Source: Schistocerca nitens (lineage: Eukaryota; Arthropoda; Insecta; Orthoptera; Acrididae). Taken from it: 64,000 bases of DNA. Numbering within the stretch: position 1 is the first letter of the stretch; the number at the start of each line of letters is the position of its first letter. Location of the stretch: positions 293,411,205-293,475,204 of the forward strand of contig NC_064616.1 of NCBI RefSeq assembly GCF_023898315.1, written 5' to 3'. Shown in pieces: positions 44,231-53,855 of the stretch. The notes under the pieces were generated by a model. That model saw nothing but the letters and a program-made list of their open reading frames with translations. It did not search any database and had not been told where the DNA came from. A program made the translations under genes and the position numbers.

Positions 44231-44460
44231 ATTAGTGTTTAACGTCCTGTCGTCAACGAGACGAACACAAGCTCGGATTAGGAAAAGAGTGGGAAGGAAG
44301 TCGGCTGTGCCATTTTCAAAAGAATCATCCCTGATTTGGCTCGAACCGAATTAGGAAAATCAAGGAAAACCTAAGTCTGGTTGATCGGACGAAGATCTGA
44401 ACAGTAGTCTTCCCGAATGCGAGTACAGTGTGCTAAGCACTGCATCACCTCTCTCGGCGA
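44231..44460 (-). mobile_element. tRNA-derived SINE, degenerate, alternative 3' end
   Basis: The head reads (reverse) CGAATGCGAGTACAGTGTG then CTCTCTCGGCGA, matching the 37971 SINE head. The body (GGAAGGAAGTCGGCTGTGCC) matches too. The tail side is TTAGTGTTTAACGTCCTGTC instead of the GACCGATGACC...AACC end. It may be a subfamily with a different 3' end. Confidence 0.7.
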
Positions 44461-44867
44461 AGCTTTCACGGCTACTTATTCATGTATTGCTTGTTGGCTT
44501 TGGTCCCGTGATCCTCTTCCAATGTTTGTTTAATAATTTATCTGACGTTTGGCCAGCACAAGTCACTGGCATTGCCAGAGATTCACACACTTGCTCACCA
44601 CCAGCAATGTCTGTCAGTCGTGCTGACGAAACGTCAGAAAAGTCGCAATGAAATTAAATACGGGTCTACCTTTCTACTAGTACACAATTATTGTTTTGCT
44701 TTAATACCCAAACATGTTCCACCACAGTGTTGGCTTCCCCAGTGGGCTTTTCTCTTTTATTGTATATTGTTTATGTCCTGTGGCTGCCAACCGAAGTCAG
44801 CAACAGGTCATTAATACAGCACGCCATCATTGCTGTATTTGGCTTGTCCTGAGCTTCGGCTGGTTTA

Positions 44868-45113
44868 TATTTATGTGTCAAAAGTGTTTTTGTTGTTTTT
44901 GTATAGATGAAGTGACGTTTTCTACAGCTCATTTGTGAATCCTGCGTCTTGTTATGTTACCATGGGTTGCAGATACGTTTCATTGCACAATTTACCCTTG
45001 TGTGTCCAAGCGACAGCACCGTAACAAGACGCAGGATTCACAAATGAGCAGGAGAAAACGTCGTTCCAACTACACAGAAACAAAAAATACGTTTTTTACG
45101 CAGATATAAACCA
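44868..45113. repeat. Small hairpin element nested in the giant palindrome
   Basis: The arms CTCATTTGTGAATCCTGCGT then CTTGTTA (44928) and TAACAAGACGCAGG then ATTCACAAATGAG (45023-45049) are perfect complements. Outer parts (TGGTTTATAT... / ...ATATAAACCA) also match imperfectly. The right arm of the large palindrome lacks this segment, so it is a younger insertion of about 245 bp. Confidence 0.75.
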
Positions 45114-45780
45114 CTGTATTAAGGGTCCATTCCCATCAGTCAATCTATAAAATTAACGATTTTACGATTTTTTTTTGGGAAAACGAATGAAGCAAGCAAC
45201 GTAAATCTTTTTAAACATTATTCGTTGATTATTGGACAACATCTTCCGATTTCTTTAAATAAATTCAGTCAGCATTAAGCCCCCCATCCTAGCAGTTAAA
45301 GTTGCTCTGTCCAAAATGAAGGGTGTCCTGTGAAAGATATAGTTTTGCAGTGTGTTTTTGGCCACTCTTTTTGCAATCACTAACGAATAAATTAAAATAA
45401 AAAATTAGACTATTACTCCTTGCGGACACGTCCGAAGAGTGATTCAGCCAAATTTCAAAAACATATCGATATTAGTGTGCACCCAATCCATTACGTCAAC
45501 TTGAAACACAATTCATCTTAAGCCGACGGAATGGATTACAGGCGCACTAAGAAAGATATCTTTCTGAAATTTGGCAGAATTACTCCTCTGGCATGTCCGC
45601 GGGGAGTAGTAGGCTAATTTTTATTTTAATTTATTCATCAGTTATTGGAAATAGCATGACCAAAAAAAGTCAAAATTATATCTTTGTCTCAAACCTGTGC
45701 AATTTGATATTTTTTTTCAGATTTCAAAGAAACTGTGTTATTACTGCGTGTGCAATATTCTATGGATTAAAGAAATTGTA

Positions 45781-45974
45781 CCGGCCAGTGTGGCTGGCTG
45801 GTTCAACGTGCTACAGTCTGAAACCGCGCGATCGCTATGGTCCCAGGTTCGAATGCTGCCTCGGGCATGGATGTGTGTGATGTCCTTAGGTTAGTTAGGT
45901 TTAAGTAGTTCTAAGTTCTAGGGGACTGATGACCACAGCAGTTAAGTCCCATAGCGCTCAGAGCCATTTTTTAA
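45781..45974 (+). mobile_element. tRNA-derived SINE, head type 1, nested in the palindrome
   Basis: A full-length copy with A-box-like TGGCTGGCTGGT, B box GGTTCGAATGC (one change) and body ending AGCGCTCAGAGCCATTTTTT. AAATTGT flanks both sides approximately. It splits the right arm of the 44634-46411 palindrome. Confidence 0.88.
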
Positions 45975-46618
45975 ACAAATTGTTTTTTGATTACAGATAA
46001 GATTTCCAGACTGCAGCACTTCGATCATGGGCACACCTCATTTTGGACAGAGCAACTTTAACTCCTGGGATGGAGGGCTTAATGATTACCGAATTTCTTT
46101 AAAAAAAATTAGATGTTGTGCAAGAATCAATAAATAATGTGCAAAAAGATTTACGATGATTGCCTCCTTAGTTTTTCCAAAATAGTCGTAAAATCGCTTA
46201 TTTTAAAGGCTGACAGAGGAGAATGGACCCATAATTTAGACCTGAGGCTGATTTCAGTTGGCAGTCACAGGATACACACAATGTAAAATCTAAAGCCCAC
46301 TGACGGTGCCACCACTGTGGTGAACCCTGCTCGGCTATCAAGGCAAAACAATAATTGTGTACTTGCAAAATGGCGGACCTATGCCTAATTTCATTATTAT
46401 TTTCTGAAAGCATGGGAGGAGCTGAAAATTCCGATATGATAGGCAGAAAAAGCATTTAACAAACGTCGGCCGAACATACCGAAACGAAAGCCAACAGACC
46501 GTACGGCATTGGAGCGTTTGGACGAGCAACCAAATGTGATATTGGAAAGTCAGTTTGCTAAATACAGTGGTCAGCAGGGCACACGAAGGTCACGATTATG
46601 AGGAGCCGCAGCGAATAC

Positions 46619-46729
46619 GTGCCTGGTGGTGAACTCAGAGGCCATCCCCAGCCCCTGTGTGTTGAAAGCACTGGCGGAAGCAACGAGCAACGCAACGGCG
46701 CTGGCGAGCACTGCAGGTACGGCGGCCAT
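46619..46729 (-). CDS. Probable first exon of the host gene: signal peptide
   Basis: ATG at 46729-46727 sits in a strong context (CAGCCATGG). The frame encodes MAAVPAVLASAVALLVASAS, then AFNTQGLGMASEFTTRH. This is a classic signal peptide with a small-residue cleavage site (SASA) at about residue 21. The frame meets a stop 17 codons further on (46568), so a donor must lie before it. CAC/GTATTC at 46619/46618 is in phase 0 and would join the 71-bp exon in frame, but it is a weak donor. Assignment to the exons at 33-38.7 kb is inferred from strand, phase and the secreted cysteine-rich product. The total would be about 179 residues. Confidence 0.5.
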
Positions 46730-46736
46730 GGCTGGG

Positions 46737-46770
46737 ACTGTGAGGTGGCGCCCCGCGCCGCGGCTATATA
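46737..46770 (-). promoter_or_regulatory. TATA box and start region of the putative secreted-protein gene
   Basis: On the minus strand TATATAGCCG (46770-46761) lies about 35-40 bp before the ATG at 46729. A CTCACAGTCC initiator-like segment (about 46745-46735) is at the expected 25-30 bp. The region is GC-rich, unlike its flanks. The 5' UTR would be only about 10 bases. Confidence 0.45.
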
Positions 46771-47133
46771 CCCACACACACACCCGGACGTGCAGCCTTC
46801 AGCTTCCGACCTGACGTCACGGCATTCGTAGAAAAAAGAACGCCTGCTTCATTTCCTGCACTTATACCCTTGAGCCTAGTGTTTTCCCGCGCTGCTCACA
46901 GCTCGGTGCCGCCACGTCTACCGCCACACAATTATTTTCAGACAGAGCAAGAAGGCGCTGTGATTGCATGTACACTTGAATCCTACCATACCCAGGTCAG
47001 ATTTTCGATGCTCGTGACCCGTTATCTCAAGTGTAGGTAAAGGTTACGATTATAAATATCTATCACGTAACTCATCGGGCAAAATATTAGAAACTCGCTA
47101 ACATGAGCAACAGGCTGCTTGCGGGTATCGTAG

Positions 47134-47319
47134 GTGGTGAAGATCTGGTACCAGGCGGTCATGTCGCCCTCTACTACTAGTCATGGTAGTGAAGTGGTGT
47201 GCACATTCCAGTTGCTTTTGTGGATTAGCGCAGTAACACGTGGAGACGTGATGGAATGGAAGAAAGGAGTTGTCGTGTTTGGGGATGCCCCTGACAACAT
47301 CGTGAATGAAGTTGGCCGA
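47134..47319 (+). mobile_element. Tc1-like DNA-binding-domain relic, left part
   Basis: The plus strand reads GDVMEWKKGVVVFGDAPDNI then VNEVGRF, a Tc1-type helix-turn-helix start. It continues after the Penelope element at 48783 with LSTRTDQRICNGWCTTHS. Both parts carry the duplicated GAAGTTGGCCGA. Confidence 0.6.
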
Positions 47320-48782
47320 TTTCGATTTTATCCGTACTACATGAGAGGTCGTGGTTGTGAATGTCAATGTTAAAAAATATATCGGCTCAACCACTTGTTT
47401 ATAGTGTAAAACACTAAGATTGACGCGTTTCGGAAGTCAAGCTTCCATCATTAGAATAATAAAAAGTAAAAGAACCTGTTAAAACTCGCTAAAATGGAAC
47501 ATGCACAAGGCACGATAAAATTAATAATAAAATTAAAACATCGTGGCTACTTCCCTTGTTGCAGTGTGTTGATACAAAATAATTCCTGCCATCCTAATGG
47601 CCAGAAACTTTCTGCTTTTAGATCTTTGATAGATAGAGCCTTTAGAGTCCCTATGAATGAAGAAGACAGATTGACTGAGCTGAGCATCGGGAAGCAACTA
47701 ACCAGAGCTAACGGATATCACCAAAACGTTGTCAATAAACTAATACGACAGAAACAGCTCGCGAATGCAAGGAAAAATACAGCAAATAATATTACGAGAG
47801 TCACATTACCATACTTCGGTGATATTTCGCAAAAAGTGGCTAACATTTTCAAACCTTTTAAAGTTGATACCGCTTTTCAGACCAATAATACGCTGAGGTT
47901 TAAACTAAGAAATAATTTACAGCAGGAAAGCGATAAATATGAGAGAGCTGGGGTCTATAAAATTCAGTGTAACACGTGCAAGGCGAGCTATGTAGGCCAA
48001 ACTGGTAGGTCCTTAAAAGTACGTTACAAAGAACGTAGCGATGCTTTCCGGCTTAATAATTTCGAAAAGTCAACTGTAGAAACGCATATTTGGGAAACGA
48101 GACACTCCATGTTGAGAATAGATATGGATCTCGTTATTTTTCATAGACAGGACAAAGGCAAAAAGCTGGATCTACTAGAACAGCTGGAAATTACGATACA
48201 TAGCGTGGATAATCAGAACACACTGAATGAACAGCTAACTAGTGATACAAATAACTTTTTCAAACATTTCACTGGTTTCTTTTAGTAACTACATTTTTAG
48301 CAATTGGCAGGATACCATTATTTCATGAGGTCCTTGGAACATGTATACGTTATCTGTTTGTATAGACATCTCTGTGACTTCCTTGTTTACTTGCGCGTGG
48401 GCTTACTCGCGTTTCAGTATCGTGTTTGGCTACGTGGTGTGTGGTATCAACGAACACGCACGGGTGGTTTACGACGATAGAAGAGAGAGCCATGTGGTTA
48501 GATGTTGAACACCATAGGCGACACCATTTTAGTGTTTTTTTATATTTTGACGACTATGTGGAGATGCACCTTGGAAGACACGGCTGCAACAAGGGAAGTA
48601 GCCCCGATGTTTTAATTTTATTATCAATTTTATTGTGCCTGGTGCATGTACCATTTTGGCGAGTTTTAACGGGTTCTCTTGCTTTTTATTATTCTGATGA
48701 TGGAAGCTTGACTTCCGAAACGCGTCAATCTTAGTGTTTTACACTATAAACAAGTGGTTGAGCCGATATATTTTTTAACATT
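47320..48782 (+). mobile_element. Penelope-like element, 5' truncated, with long inverted terminal repeats
   Basis: A perfect 12-bp target duplication GAAGTTGGCCGA lies at 47308-47319 and 48783-48794. Near-perfect inverted repeats of about 132 bp lie at 47366-47497 and 48651-48782 (CTTCCATCATTAGAATAATA / TATTATTCTGATGATGGAAG). About 46 bp precede the left repeat. Inside lies the C-terminal part of a Penelope polyprotein (47494-48285). The insertion splits a Tc1 relic. Confidence 0.88.
47494..48285 (+). CDS. Penelope-like C-terminal RT tail and GIY-YIG endonuclease
   Basis: The open frame has 263 codons. The first 150 residues match the region after the RT palm in Penelope-like elements (SLIDRAFRVPMNEEDRLTEL, RVTLPYFGDISQKVANIF, KPFKVDTAFQTNNTL). 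At about residue 150 starts a GIY-YIG endonuclease: YERAGVYKIQCNTCKASYVG then QTGRSLKVRYKER, with the C-x2-C before the YVGQTGR core and the arginine block. KGKKLDLLEQLEI follows near the end. The RT core is missing because of 5' truncation, so the start at 47494 is not biological. The frame has no internal stop, which suggests a fairly young insertion. Confidence 0.85.
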   Translation: MEHAQGTIKLIIKLKHRGYFPCCSVLIQNNSCHPNGQKLSAFRSLIDRAFRVPMNEEDRLTELSIGKQLTRANGYHQNVVNKLIRQKQLANARKNTANNITRVTLPYFGDISQKVANIFKPFKVDTAFQTNNTLRFKLRNNLQQESDKYERAGVYKIQCNTCKASYVGQTGRSLKVRYKERSDAFRLNNFEKSTVETHIWETRHSMLRIDMDLVIFHRQDKGKKLDLLEQLEITIHSVDNQNTLNEQLTSDTNNFFKHFTGFF

Positions 48783-49005
48783 GAAGTTGGCCGAGTTTTT
48801 GGCTTATCAACGCGGACTGACCAACGTATATGCAATGGATGGTGTACCACTCACAGCAATGTAACACAGTGTGAGAAAAGTGGCCGTAATAAGATACTAA
48901 CGGACAGTTATTGCAGATATGTGTCACGCCTCGTCAGTGACAATCGGTTTCAAACGCGACAGTAATTGCCGCTGTCAGTAAGAGTAGATCCATTTCAAAG
49001 AGTTT
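48783..49005 (+). mobile_element. Tc1-like DNA-binding-domain relic, right part
   Basis: Continues the relic from 47319 with FGLSTRTDQRICNGWCTTHS, SGRNKILTDSYCRYVSRLVS and DNRFQTRQ. A second copy of the same segment, about 75-80 percent similar by eye, lies at 53440-53665. Confidence 0.6.
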
Positions 49006-49729
49006 CCTTGTAGCTACAAATATGCCGGAACTTACCGACAACTTCAGTAGAGAAACGGGGATTACCGATCATGATTTCATTATAGCAAATATAGCTACGA
49101 AAGTTAATAAATCAGTCAAGAAGGCAAGGGAAAATTTTTTCTGACAGATAGAGCAGATAAGCAGTTGTTAGCATCTCACTCAGACAGTAAATTGAGGTCA
49201 CTAAGTTTCAGTAAGATCGGCGAAGTTAAAGCAGATTGTAAACTGCGATCTGGAGAGTTATCAGCCTAGTAAGTGGATTAAGGCTAGAAAAGACCCACCA
49301 TGGTTTAATAACGAAATTCGGAAAATGCTGAGGAAGCAGAGGCTGTTGCACTCTCCGTTCAAAAGAGAACACGCAAATGGCGGTAGGTGAAGGATAGTAG
49401 AATTTTGGGCGTCTGTGAAAAGATTTAACCGTAAAACATACAACAGCTGCCACTGTCATACCATAGCAAAAGATCGGGCAGGGAAACCGAGAATATTCAT
49501 ATGTAAAACCGCTAAGCGTGTCTAAGGCTTTCATCCAGTTGCTCATTGACCAGTCTGATGTTGCAGTTGAAGACAGCAAAACTAAAGCCGTTCACGCAGG
49601 AGAATCATACAACATACGATCGTTTGACCAACGAACGTACTCTCGTACGGATGACATAGTAAAAAGCATCCCTGGCGTAGAGAAACAACTACGAGAGTTG
49701 GAAACAAATAATTTGAGCTGCCGAGAATT

Positions 49730-49925
49730 GGTTCAAATGGCTCTGAGCACTATGGGACTTAACATCTGGGGTCATCAGTCCCCTAGAAGTTAGAACTACT
49801 TAAACCTAACTAACCTAAGGACATCACACACATCAATGCCCGAGGCAGGATTCGAACCTGTGACCGTAGTGGTCGCGCGCTTCCAGACTGTAGCGCCTAG
49901 AACTGCTCGGCCACTCCGGCCGGCT
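49730..49925 (-). mobile_element. tRNA-derived SINE, head type 1 (minus), inside LINE D
   Basis: Complete copy with reverse B box GGATTCGAACC and head CTCGGCCACTCCGGCCGG. The perfect 11-bp duplication TGCCGAGAATT lies at 49719-49729 and 49926-49936. Confidence 0.95.
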
Positions 49926-50306
49926 TGCCGAGAATTCTTCCGGGTCGTATGGTCGTGGTCCATGGAGCTCTTCTATCCCTGCCGTTTCGTCCAAAGCTAC
50001 GTTCGATATCTTCGGAGGTGCTCCTGGTTGTGCTGAGTCTTGCTGACTGACTAGTCAGACGTCGAAGAACGTCCTAAATATCGTGGAAATAAGGCGTGGT
50101 CTGGATTTCATGTAATAACAGAGATAAACCTTGTCAAGGATAAATAAGGACAAATAAGTTCCCGGGACCGAATGGAATCTCAGTTCAGTTTTACAAGGAG
50201 TACTCTACGTCTTTGGCCCATTACCTAACTTGCACTTACCGCGAATCTCTCACCCAGCGCAAACCCCCATGCGACTGCAAAAAAGCGCAGGTGATTCCTG
50301 TACATA

Positions 50307-50791
50307 CAGGGTGAAAATTATTGAACTATATGAAAAAAACGTAAATTAGTACAAACTACGGCGTGCACACACTTTATTCAACATGTAAACGTCACTAAAC
50401 ATAGTCGTATTTAAGTTATGACATCTCGAAATCAGTCTCACTTTTGATAATGAGGAAGAAATCATTTTCCAAAACTTCACGTACCGTTCGGAAGTCACCG
50501 TGCCATCAAGGAATATCGCACCGATTATTCCGTGACTGGAGATTGCACACCACACAGACACCCGTTGAGGGTGAAGAGACATCTCGCGGATTCTCAGTCA
50601 TCCAAATGCGCCAGTTTTGCTTATTGACAAACCCATCCAAATGAAAGTGGGCTTTGTCGCTAAACCGAACAACAATTTGCATATTAATTCCGATAATGCC
50701 CCGCAACCTAACGTGCAGTTTGAACGTCGTAATGCAACCGTTCAGAAGTTATGACGATTTTATTTCACATAGTTCAATAAATGTCACCCTG
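50307..50791 (-). mobile_element. 485-bp internally deleted Tc1/mariner-superfamily element inside LINE D
   Basis: TA flanks (50305-50306 and 50792-50793) and TIRs starting CAGGGTGA, with ATTGAACTAT near both ends. The minus strand retains transposase coding: VVRFSDKAHFHLDGFVNKQN (about 50690-50630), then LHPQRVSVWCAISSHGIIGA and IFLDGTVTSERYVKF. This includes a SDxAHF first-aspartate block. The later catalytic region is deleted. Confidence 0.85.
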
Positions 50792-51002
50792 TAAGAAGCT
50801 TAAAGAGATGGACCCGCAAAATTACAGAGCAATATCCCTAACATCGGTTTGCTACAGAATCCTTTAACATATTCTCAGTTCGAATATAATAAACCGTCTT
50901 GAGACGGAAAAGCCTCTGCCTACGAATCAGCACAGTTTTATAAAGTTTCCCTCATGTGAAACTCGAGTTGCTCTTGCTCAACAGGCAGAGTCCATATTTA
51001 TA

Positions 51003-52409
51003 CACTACTGGCCATTAAAATTGCTACACCAAGAAGAAATGCAGATGATAAACGGGTAGTCATTGGACAAATATATTATACTAGAACTGACATGTGATTA
51101 CATTTTCACGCAATTTGGGTGCATACATCCTGAGAAATCAGTACCCAGAACAACCACCTCTGGCCGTGTTAACGGCCTTGATACGCCTGGGCATTGAGTC
51201 AAACAGAGCTTAGATGGCGTGTACAGGTACAGCTGACCATGGAGCTTCAACATGATACCACAGTTCATCAAGAGTAGTGACTGGAGTATTGTGACGAGCA
51301 AGTTGCTCGGTCACCATTGACCAGACGTTTCCAGTTGGTGAGAGATCTGGAGAATGTGCTGGCCAGGGCAGCAGTAGAACACTTTCTGTATCCAGAAAGG
51401 CCCCTACAGGACCTGCAACATGCGGTCGTGCATTATCCTGCTGAAATGTAGGGTTTCGCAGGGATCGAATGAAGGGTAGAGTCACGGGTCGTAACACATC
51501 GGAAATGTAACGTCCACTGTTCAAAGTGCCGTCAGTGCGAACAAGACGTGACCGAGACGTGTAACCAATGGCACCCCATACCATCACGCCGGATGATACG
51601 CCAGCATGGTGATGACGAATACACGCTTCCAATGTGCGTTCACCGCGATGACGCCAAACACGGATGCGACCATCATGATGCTGTAAACAGAACCTGGATT
51701 CATCCGAAAAAATGACGTTTTGCCATTCATGCACCCAGGATCGTCGTTGAGTACACCATCGCAGGCGCTCCTGTCTGTGATGCAGCGTCTAGGGTAACCG
51801 CAGCCATGGTCTCCGAGCTGATAGTGAATGCTGCTGCAAACGTCGTCGAACTGTTCCTGCAGATGGTTGTTGTCTTGCAAACGTCCCCATCTGTTGACTC
51901 AAGGATCGAGACGTGGCTGCACGATCCGTTACAGCCATGCGGATAAGATGCCTGTCATCTCGACTTCTAGTAATACGAGGCCGTTGGGATCCAGCACGGC
52001 GTTCCGTATTACCCTCCTGAACCCACCGATTCCATATTCTGCTAACAGTCATTGGATCTCGGCCAACGCGAGCAGCAATGTCGCGATACGATAAACCGCA
52101 ATCGCGATATGCTACAATCCGACCTTTATCAAAGTCGGAAACGTGATGGTACGCATTTCTTCTCCTTACACGAGGCATCACAACAACATTTCAACAGGCA
52201 ACGCCGGTCAACTGCTGTTTGTGTATGAGAAATCGGTTGGAAACTTTCCTCATGTCAGCACGTTGTAGGTGTCGTCACCGGCGCCAACCTTGTATGAATG
52301 CTCTGAAAAGCTAATCATTTGCATATCACAGCATCTTCTTCCTGTCGGTTAAATTTCGTATCTGTAGCACGTCATCTTCGTGGTGTAGCAGTTTTAATGG
52401 CCAGTAGTG
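51003..52409 (-). mobile_element. Tc1-like transposon inside LINE D, 1,407 bp
   Basis: TA flanks (51001-51002 and 52410-52411). The TIRs CACTACTGGCCATTAAAA(T/C)T are nearly perfect over about 28 bp. The minus strand encodes a Tc1 transposase in two frames. Across the TA the LINE frame reads ESIF then IDFRKAF, showing precise insertion into the RT. Confidence 0.95.
51210..52181 (-). pseudogene. Tc1-like transposase, frameshifted and catalytic Glu lost
   Basis: The first frame (52181-51789) starts MMPRVRRRNAYHHVSDFDKG, with two helix-turn-helix units (LSYRDIAARVGRDPMTVSRI). A frameshift near 51790-51740 leads to the catalytic frame (51734-51210), with NVIFSDESRFCL (first Asp) and FQQDNARPHVA (second Asp). 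The third site reads DLSPTGNVWS where SPIExVW is expected, so the catalytic Glu is Gly at the normal 34-residue spacing. Inactive on two counts. Confidence 0.88.
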
Positions 52410-53439
52410 TAGATTTCCGAAAAGCGTTTGTCACGGTGCCCCACTGTAGGCTTTAAATGAAGGTACGAGCATATGGAATAAGTGCCCAGATATGCGAGGG
52501 GCTCGAAGATTTCTTAAGCAATGGAACCCAATATGTTATCCTAGACGGCGATTGTTCATCAGTAAGAAGGGTATCGTAAGAGGTGCCCCAGGGATCTGGG
52601 TAGTAATCGTCGATTGTTTGCTAATGGCTCTGTGATGTACAGGAAGGTGTCGAAATTAGGTGACCGTAGGAGGATCCAAAGTGACTTAGACAACATTTAT
52701 ACATAGTTGCTGTTATGAGTGGCAGCTAGCTCTTAATGTAGAAAAAGGTAAGTTAATGCGGATGAGCAGGGAAAAAACTAGTAATGTTCGGGTACAGCAT
52801 TAGTAGTTTCCTGCTTGACATCTTGTTTAAATATATGGGCTTAACGTTGTAAATTGATATGAAATAGAAGGAGCTTGTCAGTATTGTGGTGGGGAAGGTG
52901 AATGGTCGACTTTGGTTTATTGGGAGAATTTTAGGAAGGAGTGGTCCACCAGTAAAGGAGACCGCATATAGGACTCTGGTGCGACATATTCTTGATTACT
53001 GGTCGAGTTTTTGGGATCTGTACCAGGTCTGATTGAAGGAAGACATCGAAGCAATTCAGACGCAGTCTGCTATATTTGTTCACGGTAGGTTCGAACAGCA
53101 CGTAAGTATTGAGGAGATGCTTCGGGAATTGAAACGGGAATCCCTGGAGCGAAGCCGACGTTTTTTTCGAGGAACACTCTTGAGAAAGTTTAGAGAACCA
53201 GCACCTGAAGCTGGCTGTAGAAGATTCTACTGCCGCCAACATACATTCAGCATAAAGACCACGAAGATGAAATACCAGAGATTAGGGCTCAAACGGTGGC
53301 ATATAGTCAGCAGTTCTAGTTGCCAGTGGAACAGGAAAGGAAATGACTAGTAGTGTTATGGGGTACCCCAGCGCCACGTACAGTACGGTGGCTTGAGGTG
53401 TATTTATGTAGATGTAGTTGTCCTGTATGGAGTGACCAT

Positions 53440-53665
53440 GACCATACCGTGAATGAATTTGCACGATGTTTACTGTATCAACGCATCTACACAGAATGGT
53501 GCACCACTCGCAGCATTCTAACAGGGTGTTAGAAAAGTGGTCGTAATAAGATCTTAACGGATAGGGTGTGCAGACATGTGCCACACCTCATCAGTGGCAA
53601 TCTGTTCCAACCCCGACAGGAATTGCTGCTATCAGTAAGCGCAGATCCATTTCAGTCTCCGAGTG
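53440..53665 (+). mobile_element. Tc1-like relic, second copy beside LINE D
   Basis: VNEFARCLLYQRIYTEWCTT, SGRNKILTDRVCRHVPHLIS and ADPFQSPSE parallel the relic at 48783-49005 on the other side of LINE D. The two copies differ at many positions, so this is not a fresh target duplication. Confidence 0.55.
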
Positions 53666-53855
53666 AACACAGTTCATTAATCGCAGTGGTACATAGTCTG
53701 AACGTCTTCAGTGGACCAAACAGGAAGAAACAAAGATATTTTGATTGCTGGTGACTTTAATACAGATTTTCTAGTGCAATCTTCCAGTAAACATTCACTG
53801 CAGCTAGTAATGTTGTCTTTCAATCTAACTCACACTGTAAACTTTCCAACTAGGA

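Larger units (their letters stand above)
44634..46411. repeat. Giant palindromic (fold-back) element of about 1.8 kb
   Basis: The two halves pair almost end to end around a centre near 45490-45510. Matched blocks include ACACAATTATTGTTTTGC (44685) with its complement at 46345, CCACCACAGTGTTGGC with 46295-46318, TTAAAGTTGCTCTGTCCAAA (45297) with 46045-46070, and AAATTAAAATAAAAA (45390) with 45615-45630. The left arm is interrupted by a smaller hairpin (about 44868-45113) and the right arm by a type 1 SINE (45781-45974). No coding is present. It lies in the first intron of the host gene. Confidence 0.82.
49010..53416 (+). mobile_element. LINE D: non-LTR retrotransposon split by three later insertions
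   Basis: Endonuclease-linker coding appears at 49050-49450 (ITDHDFIIANIATKVNKS, DPPWFNNEIRKMLRKQRLL). RT pieces follow: PQNYRAISLTSVCYRIL (about 50810), ESIF/IDFRKAF split by the Tc1 at 51003-52409, GISAQICEGLEDFLSNGTQY (about 52480) and AYRTLVRHILDYWSSFWD (about 52980). The thumb ends with EEMLRELKRESLERSRRFF (about 53110). The 3' UTR (GAAATGACTAGTAGTG...GTATTTATGTAGATGTAG) ends at about 53416. The three insertions are a SINE, a MITE and a Tc1. Stops are frequent. Seven other pieces of this family are in the window. Confidence 0.75.

Noticed and set aside
46558-46831. Other frames over the signal-peptide exon
   Set aside because: Only one minus frame gives a signal peptide with a strong start context. 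The others are shadows of a GC-rich exon.
48426-48734. 102-codon plus ORF in the Penelope element
   Set aside because: It runs through the 3' UTR and the right inverted repeat and has no Penelope domain.
30670-49925. Regularly repeated units resembling a CRISPR array
   Set aside because: The repeats are about 200-bp SINEs kilobases apart in both orientations with target duplications. There is no short direct-repeat and spacer pattern.
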